Shown: positions 58,785 to 64,000 of the stretch, piece after piece
Numbering within the stretch: position 1 is the stretch's first letter
Layout: the number at the start of each line of letters is the position of its first letter
NCBI GenBank assembly: GCA_963678675.1
Contig: OY783194.1
Location: 9,516,607-9,580,606, forward strand
Length of the DNA: 64,000 nt
From: Xiphydria camelus
Taxonomy: Eukaryota; Arthropoda; Insecta; Hymenoptera; Xiphydriidae
Direction of reading: 5' to 3'
Position numbers and translations under genes: made by a program
Notes under the pieces: model-generated
What the model saw: only the letters and a program-made list of their open reading frames with translations
Databases searched by the model: none
Told to the model about the DNA's origin: nothing

Positions 58785-59014
58785 TGTGAGCACAATACCC
58801 TGGGCGTGGGGTAGCTCGAGGGTTCTCGGTACTCTGACATCACCGCGCTGACCACCGGAGGACCCCGCATGGGGCCTAACCCCCCCCCCCCCTTTTGTGA
58901 GGGCAACAGACTGACCTGACCTGGGACGGCGAAGGGGCACTTTGGGGCATTCTTGCTGGAGACGTCGTCGGAGCGATATACGTGACGTTTACATCGTTTA
59001 CCTGCGTTCTCACA
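58785..59014 (+). repeat. 3' LTR
   Basis: Nearly identical to 53,855-54,085. Same TGTGAG...CTCACA ends. Confidence 0.95.
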
Positions 59015-59679
59015 TTTCTTTAAACCACGAACTACTTTTTATTAGGTGTCAACACTCAAATCTGATAAAAATAGAGTTCGAGGTTTAAAGAAAAACGATT
59101 TTTTTTCAAAACTTTGACATCCTGTATATCGAAAACGAAAGCCCGCAGAACATTTTTGTAAGAGGAAAAATCTTTTTCTTTTTTCACAAGGAATCTACAG
59201 TTTCACGTTGTAATGCTTACTCTGTTACACCCTGTATATAACTCGTTCACCAAAGCCCGTATAACCTTCAAGGGTTACTTTATTTTATAGCGGTAAATTC
59301 GAATATTCTATACTAATTTAGGACTGCTATTCTAACGAGAAATAATGAGCGGAGAAACTGTTAATTTATAACCTACCGTCAAGTATTAACCATCCTGTCT
59401 AATTCAAAGCGCATTTAGTTTATTCTCTCTTAACTCTGCTATCGGTCGCTGTTCCGTCTCGCGATAAACGGAATTCGACGCAATGCTTCGAACCGTTTAA
59501 TAGTATCACAGTCAGAAATACCTCGTAAATCTATAGCTACTCTCGGAATCTACGAAACGGTACGGGGTATTTTTCGGCAAATCTAGGCTGCACGTGCGCT
59601 CGCAGTCCCGCACCATACTCGGGAAGGGGTAATTACCGACCGCATCGGAAGAAGCCATTTCCGACAATACCTATTGTAA

Positions 59680-61032
59680 AGGTAAGTCTATACCGGGATA
59701 CAAAAATGTTGGCAACACGATAATCCGGTGTTGGCAACACGATAATCCGGTGTTGTCAACATGTATCCCGCCGACTTGCAACTCGCCGACGGATACTCGG
59801 CAACAGCCACTATCCGAATGTAGGTACAAACCGGGATACAAAATGTTGGCAACATGTTGGCAACACGAGTATCCCGTCGACTAGCGACAATTTAATTGCT
59901 ACTCGTAAACTGCGGGCGGCATGACATCAAAGAAAGCTGTTGCCTGTTGCTTGTATCCGAGTTTCCCATTTGAAATGGGAAACATCGGAAACATCGCTCT
60001 CTCTGGACTAGAATCTACCTACCTACCTACCTACCTAGCTACCTACCTACCTACCTACCTACCTACCTACCTACCTACCTACCTACATACGATAATGTTC
60101 CGTCGCACGAGGGACAGAATTTCAGAAGGTCGATTGAAACCTTTTAATAGTATCGATCATATAAATAACATATATTTCTTGCATACATTTTTCATTGAAT
60201 GCCATATTATACGGGCCGCACAGTGTTCACATGGCAGATCGGACGGCGTATCGTATTTCTCATTTTACAAAGCAGTACTCTCTCACTACATGTGTATGTT
60301 CTTTCTAGATTGAAAAGAAAGTCACGTAATTATTTCTCTCGGCAGAGGCACTCTCCCGATGCGTGATTTCGCGCATACGGCTACCAAGTGGCACGTGCGA
60401 ATATCAAGCCACGTTCAGGCTTCTGTCGGTAAATTTGAGCCGCGTCAAAGGAGCTTCGAAATATAGCGGTACCTATTACCGCGGGCACTGCAGAAAATGA
60501 CTCATTCTGACCTGTCCCATATCGCCCGCCTCGCCGGGGGTATGTTTCGGCGAATCTAGGCTACCTGAAGGGTTAATTGTCGGACGAGTTGTAATGAACC
60601 CCTTACCACAATACCCATTGTAATAGATACCGCTATACTTTGAATATTAAATCAGCTTTGTAAAGGGGAGAAATGAATTCAATACATGACTGATGCAGTT
60701 GATGGCCAATTAGAGAACACTTAATGACAAGTAACTCCGCCATTAAATTGTCACCATAGCTTGTCCTGTTTTGTAACAACTGTCGCTGCCTCCACCTTCT
60801 TTTTCGCTTCTTGAAGGCTATTATGATGAAAGCAGCACTAACACCAGCAGCAATGGACGGTTCTATTTTTTAACATCAACACTCCGTTTCGTTTGAACGC
60901 TCAACTGGTTCTGACCGCATGTATCCGGATACAAGTCGATGTATCCAACAGTATGTTGCCAACAGCGACATCGTGTTGGCAACACTCAATGTTGATGTTG
61001 CCAACATTTTGTATCCCGGTCTAAACGTACCT
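59680..61032. mobile_element. 1.35 kb element with TAA duplication, PIF/Harbinger-like MITE
   Basis: Left end AGGTAAGTCTATACCGGGAT, right end the inverse of AGGTACGTTTAGACCGGGAT, flanked by TAA at 59,677-59,679 and 61,033-61,035. Family L copy A at about 7.58 kb shows the uninterrupted site. Inside: repeats of the word TGTTGGCAACA (59,710-59,760; also near the right end), a CTAC microsatellite at 60,017-60,087, and at 60,350-60,690 another piece of the family L centre. No transposase. Confidence 0.8.
60017..60087. repeat. (CTAC)n microsatellite
   Basis: About 70 bp of CTAC with one CTAG interruption. The Leu/Pro/Thr/Tyr repeat ORF across it is an artefact. Confidence 0.97.
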
Positions 61033-61737
61033 TAATAGATACCGCTATACTTAGAATAATAAATCAGCTTTGTAAAGGGAAGACAAGACGAATCTAATAG
61101 ATGGCCGGTCGGATTAACTTAATACCTGGCTTATCCAGGTACAAAGATTCGAACCGTCATTCGATGCAACATGACTCCTTTTATGGCCAGGGACGAGCAA
61201 CGGCATCCTTGCCCACTTGAAAAATACAGTGGGGTAAAAAGTATTCATACACCACGGTCAGGTACCGTTGAACTATGATTCACTTGCAAATAATTGAAAT
61301 AAATTAATATCTATTGGCATCAAAATATAGCTTGTAGTGTCACCTTTCAAATTATATATATCTTATTGAAGAAAAAATATCGGGCTTCTGTCGGTAGCTG
61401 AGCCGCGTCAAAGGAGTTTCCAGCACGAGCGATCGTGTGCTTCTACAGAATATGGATCAAAGTACCTCAAGTACAGCTATGGACATGCCACAGCTGGTTA
61501 TTTCAACCATTCCTAGGTGTTGCATACATATCGATGGCGAGAAAGATTTTTCCTCTTACAAAAATGTTCTGCGGGCGTTCGTTTTCGATATACAGGATGT
61601 CAAAGTTTTGAAAAAAAAATCGTTTTTCTTTAAACCTCGAACTATTTTTATCAGATTTGAGTGTTGACACCTAATAAAAAGTAGTTCGTGGTTTAAAGAA
61701 AAACGTTTTTTTTTTTTTTCAAAACTTTGACATCCTG

Positions 61738-61843
61738 TAGGGTAAGACGGGGTGAGTTGGCGAATGAAGTCGGCCCCTCGTTTCCATTTCTTTCCATAGA
61801 AACGAGGGGCCAACTCCATCTGCCAACTCACCCTGTTTTACCT
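61738..61843. mobile_element. Hairpin MITE, third copy
   Basis: Same hairpin as 8257-8360 and 53,712-53,815 (GGGTGAGTTGGCGAATG on one arm, its inverse on the other), with the same neighbours. Confidence 0.7.
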
Positions 61844-63103
61844 TATATCGAAAACGACAGCCTGCAGAAAATGTTTGTAAGAGGAAAAATCTTTTTCTTC
61901 TTTCATAAGGAATCTACAGTTTCACGTTGTAACACTTACTCTGTTACACCCTGTATATCGCGGTGATACTAATTACTAAGGATCGTTAATCAGATTTCCG
62001 ACCATCGCACAGTGGTTCTGAAATAGGTCAAAAGTCCATAATATTCATAACTGCTTACTATGATGCTAAGTTCAGATACGTACATTTTTTGGTTTAAGTT
62101 ATAGTTTGAAGCATGCCCTTGATTATTATATAACATTTTACATGCCATTCTTGTCCCATTTTAATATATTGAATTTTTACGGTTTCGCAGTCTTATTGTT
62201 ACGAAATCAGTTTTCTCTATTTAAAACAATTTGCTTGGTTTCAGGTACGTTTTATAAGTGTACGTTTTCAAGGATGCATATTTTGGAATAATACTAGGTA
62301 CCAGTATAATACCTATATCTTTTTTAATTATTAAGCTGCTTTTGACTTTTATTGTAAGCATTAGGGAAATGTGCTTTTTGTTAAATTATTTTTTCCAACT
62401 ATTTTTCCTATTACCACCTCTGGAAAAAGTTCTTATATATAAGTATGTTTTTGAATTATTTTATATCATTTAATAATGAATGTTTCAGTTTAATATATTT
62501 TTTATTATGTTCCATTTACGTTATCATAGTAGAATAAATATTTGGTTAATTTTTGGTCTTTTATTTTAACAGTATATCTTTATAACTAAGACATAAATTT
62601 ACATCGCACAAATCAGTTATGGAACTCATTAATATACTCATGACCGCGTTTGCTTAGATCGCCGGACCACTGTGTATCGTTTGTTGGAACACGCAAATTA
62701 ACAAACTGTAAACTGCGGCACGCTGGCGTAGAAGTAGGTAGGTTAGAGTCGCCGTTCTCCCGGAGAGCAGACTGCTTCTCACGGTCTTGACCAGTAGAAG
62801 TAAGTTCACCCGTTTTCGTGCGATGGAAGCGCTTCCGCAGTTACAGAATAGTGATTCCTTCACTCTCCTTGCTTTTTCAGTGAACATCGCCCGCTCCTCA
62901 CTTAGAGAATAGCTGTTTAGGTACACGTTTTAACGGTCGGGCATGAGCTGGGCGAGGGAAGCTCTCACCCAAAGAACGGTCACTTCCCAGGTACGCTCAC
63001 TCTCCCCGGAATTACAGAATAGCCGTCCAGAGCGGACACCGGTGACCGTCTTATGGGTGGCGTGCAGGGGAGTTTTATGAAAATTGGCTTGGCGGTGAAT
63101 GTG

Positions 63104-63806
63104 TTAAACGAAACTTAATCTTTTTATTTTCAGAAAAGTTACAGAGTTTATAGAAACTAATAAAAAATGTGTCTAAAGGAGTCTATATTGATACGAATGT
63201 CCAGTGAACACGGCACGTACATAAACCAATCACTCAATATATTTAATGAAGAACCATACAAGAAAATTAATTTAACTAAATTCGTAACAAAGATAGCGGT
63301 TGAGAGTCAGTGCAGCGCGACGACGGATAGCACGGTGCGTAGTCCGACGTTTCTCGATGAGCTCTGCCGATTCCGGCGCGCTTCCCTTAAAAATAGTCAA
63401 ACCGAACAAAGGGTGGCCGTCGGCGCGGGTAGCGTCGGTCGCGTCATCGCATTCCGATTTATGCGAAAGGTACCGGTGAAACAAGGGGTGACGCGATGGT
63501 GACTCAAACGTCCGACGCGTCGCAGGCAAACAAGACCCGTTAGGTTTACTTTAGGGCCTTCTGAATTCCGTACCGAGGAAGAAAATAACTTTGTGCGAAA
63601 AATTAAGTTAGACCCCAGGCGTCGCCGGTCCGGGTCGAATACCTAGGGAGTCGGAATGCGGAAAAATATCATAAAAGTAGCCGAACGAAGGCGAGTAGAG
63701 CTGTAGACGCGGTCGCCGTCAACCGTTGACGAAACATAACCGCCCGCCTTGCCATCGCGACCGATGGCGAAATTAACGAGATAACGTATACCTTAAATGC
63801 GTTAAC
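63104..63806 (-). other. Probable BEL/Pao 3' non-coding region and LTR
   Basis: This follows the stop of the BEL-type gene (minus strand). A G-rich run (AAGGCGGGCGG, minus strand near 63,745) could be the polypurine tract, which would place the start of a 3' LTR near 63,740. The other LTR is outside the window, so the boundary cannot be verified. The left part up to 63,107 is TTAA-element flank. ORFs here look random. Confidence 0.35.
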
Positions 63807-64000
63807 TTAATCGTCCGTTAATACTGGGAGGATGCAAACTTTCGTGACAGGTCGTTTGACACTGGACTTCGCTGTTTTGACGGTCACGACTCGCACAAGT
63901 CCATCTGCGCCTGGATGAACCTCGACGATTTTTCCGAGCGGCCATACAGATGGGGGGAGGTTATCGTCTTTAACCAGGACGATAGCTCCGGTCTTGATAT
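63807..64000 (-). CDS. BEL/Pao pol C-terminus (DUF5641-type), partial
   Basis: The minus-strand frame from the right edge reads GAIVLVKDDNLPPSVWPLGK, then IVEVHPGADGLVRVVTVKTA, then RPVTKVCILPV and stops at TAA 63,807. This is the distinctive last domain of Pao/BEL polyproteins, downstream of integrase, thought to work in integration. About 64 codons are visible with no defect; the rest of the gene lies beyond position 64,000. Being intact in the visible part, it may be a younger element than most here. Confidence 0.85.
   Translation of the reverse strand, partial: IKTGAIVLVKDDNLPPSVWPLGKIVEVHPGADGLVRVVTVKTAKSSVKRPVTKVCILPVLTDD

Larger units (their letters stand above)
53855..59014 (+). mobile_element. 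Ty3/gypsy-type LTR retrotransposon, defective
   Basis: Two LTRs of about 230 bp, 4 bp duplication TTTC (53,851-53,854 and 59,015-59,018). The unoccupied site exists in the matching arm of the same repeat, on the minus strand near 61,690-61,735 (CGTTTTTCTTTAAACC). Internal order: Arg/Ser-rich gag-like start, protease, reverse transcriptase, RNase H, integrase, then a 740 bp non-coding 3' segment with tandem repeats. No capsid, nucleocapsid or envelope region is seen. Three frameshifts inactivate pol. A primer-binding site candidate is TGGGATCTGAATT at 54,095; the matching tRNA is not identified and no clear polypurine tract precedes the 3' LTR. Confidence 0.95.
52639..63103. mobile_element. 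TTAA-flanked palindromic composite, family L copy B
   Basis: TTAA at 52,635-52,638 and 63,104-63,107; ends CACATTCACCGCC and its inverse, with a palindrome GCGGACACCGGTGTCCGC just inside the left end. Within lies a copy of family L (core ends GGACGGCTATTC at about 52,693 and 63,025), arms 52,693-53,854 plus 59,015-59,250 against 61,540-63,025. It is interrupted by the LTR element 53,855-59,014 and by 59,680-61,032. No transposase gene. Without the LTR element its length is about 5.3 kb. Confidence 0.7.

Noticed and set aside
59921..60313. 130-codon plus-strand ORF
   Set aside because: It reads through the CTAC microsatellite and flanking repeat.

Overview
The window looks like animal, most probably insect, nuclear DNA: AT-rich, with introns that follow GT-AG, AATAAA-type polyadenylation context, simple repeats, and a dense load of eukaryotic transposons (piggyBac, PIF/Harbinger, Tc1/mariner, LOA-type LINE, Ty3/gypsy and BEL/Pao). 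The mix and the mellifera-type mariner fit an ant, bee or wasp, but the species is inference. I see no bacterial operons, CRISPR array or rRNA. The only candidate for a host protein gene of any length is a 454-codon minus-strand ORF at 50.6-52.1 kb.

Layout. 0-5 kb: an internally deleted mariner-like transposase, satellite-like repeats that begin with ACAGGGTG, and a 2.9 kb element with about 800 bp inverted repeats around a broken gene with a cysteine-rich (CXC-like) C-terminus. 5.9-11.1 kb: two large palindromic elements. 11.2-12.2 kb: a long GA microsatellite and a GC-rich patch with a possible small exon pair. 12.9-14.3 kb: a piggyBac element with TTAA duplications and a remnant transposase. 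14.4-19.7 kb: hairpins and MITEs, plus a tRNA-derived repeat. 20.8-23.5 kb: a decayed two-gene Harbinger element in which the transposase and the MADF/BESS gene are interleaved on opposite strands. 24.7-27.4 kb: a transposase remnant split by a MITE, and a truncated LINE.

28.1-43.7 kb is one decayed Harbinger element opened by a nested series of insertions: a 5.0 kb LOA-type LINE (11 bp duplication), a 745 bp foldback element (TTA duplication), a 7.7 kb long-inverted-repeat Tc1-like element (TA duplication) that itself holds a Tc3-like copy, and a 138 bp piggyBac-type MITE (TTAA duplication). For the last three, which lie in coding sequence, ignoring the insert puts the flanking transposase codons back in frame.

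44.2-47.8 kb is a second long-inverted-repeat element carrying a gene of the same cysteine-rich family as the one at 2.8 kb. The two loci share an architecture: very long TIRs, termini TAG...CTA, 3 bp duplications, and a protein with a PIN/XPG-like segment and an eight-cysteine module. This is the most interesting system in the window and may belong to the Academ superfamily. 49.1-52.1 kb has a conserved ORF fragment, a mariner transposase and the host-type ORF. 52.6-63.1 kb is a large palindromic element bounded by TTAA, interrupted by a 5.2 kb Ty3/gypsy LTR retrotransposon (TTTC duplication) and a 1.35 kb element with a TAA duplication. The right edge enters the 3' end of a BEL/Pao pol gene that continues outside the window.

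Apart from the 50.6 kb ORF and perhaps the LINE ORF1, every coding region listed carries stops, frameshifts or truncations. The region is best read as a transposon graveyard in which nested insertions and empty sites let many element boundaries be fixed to the base.
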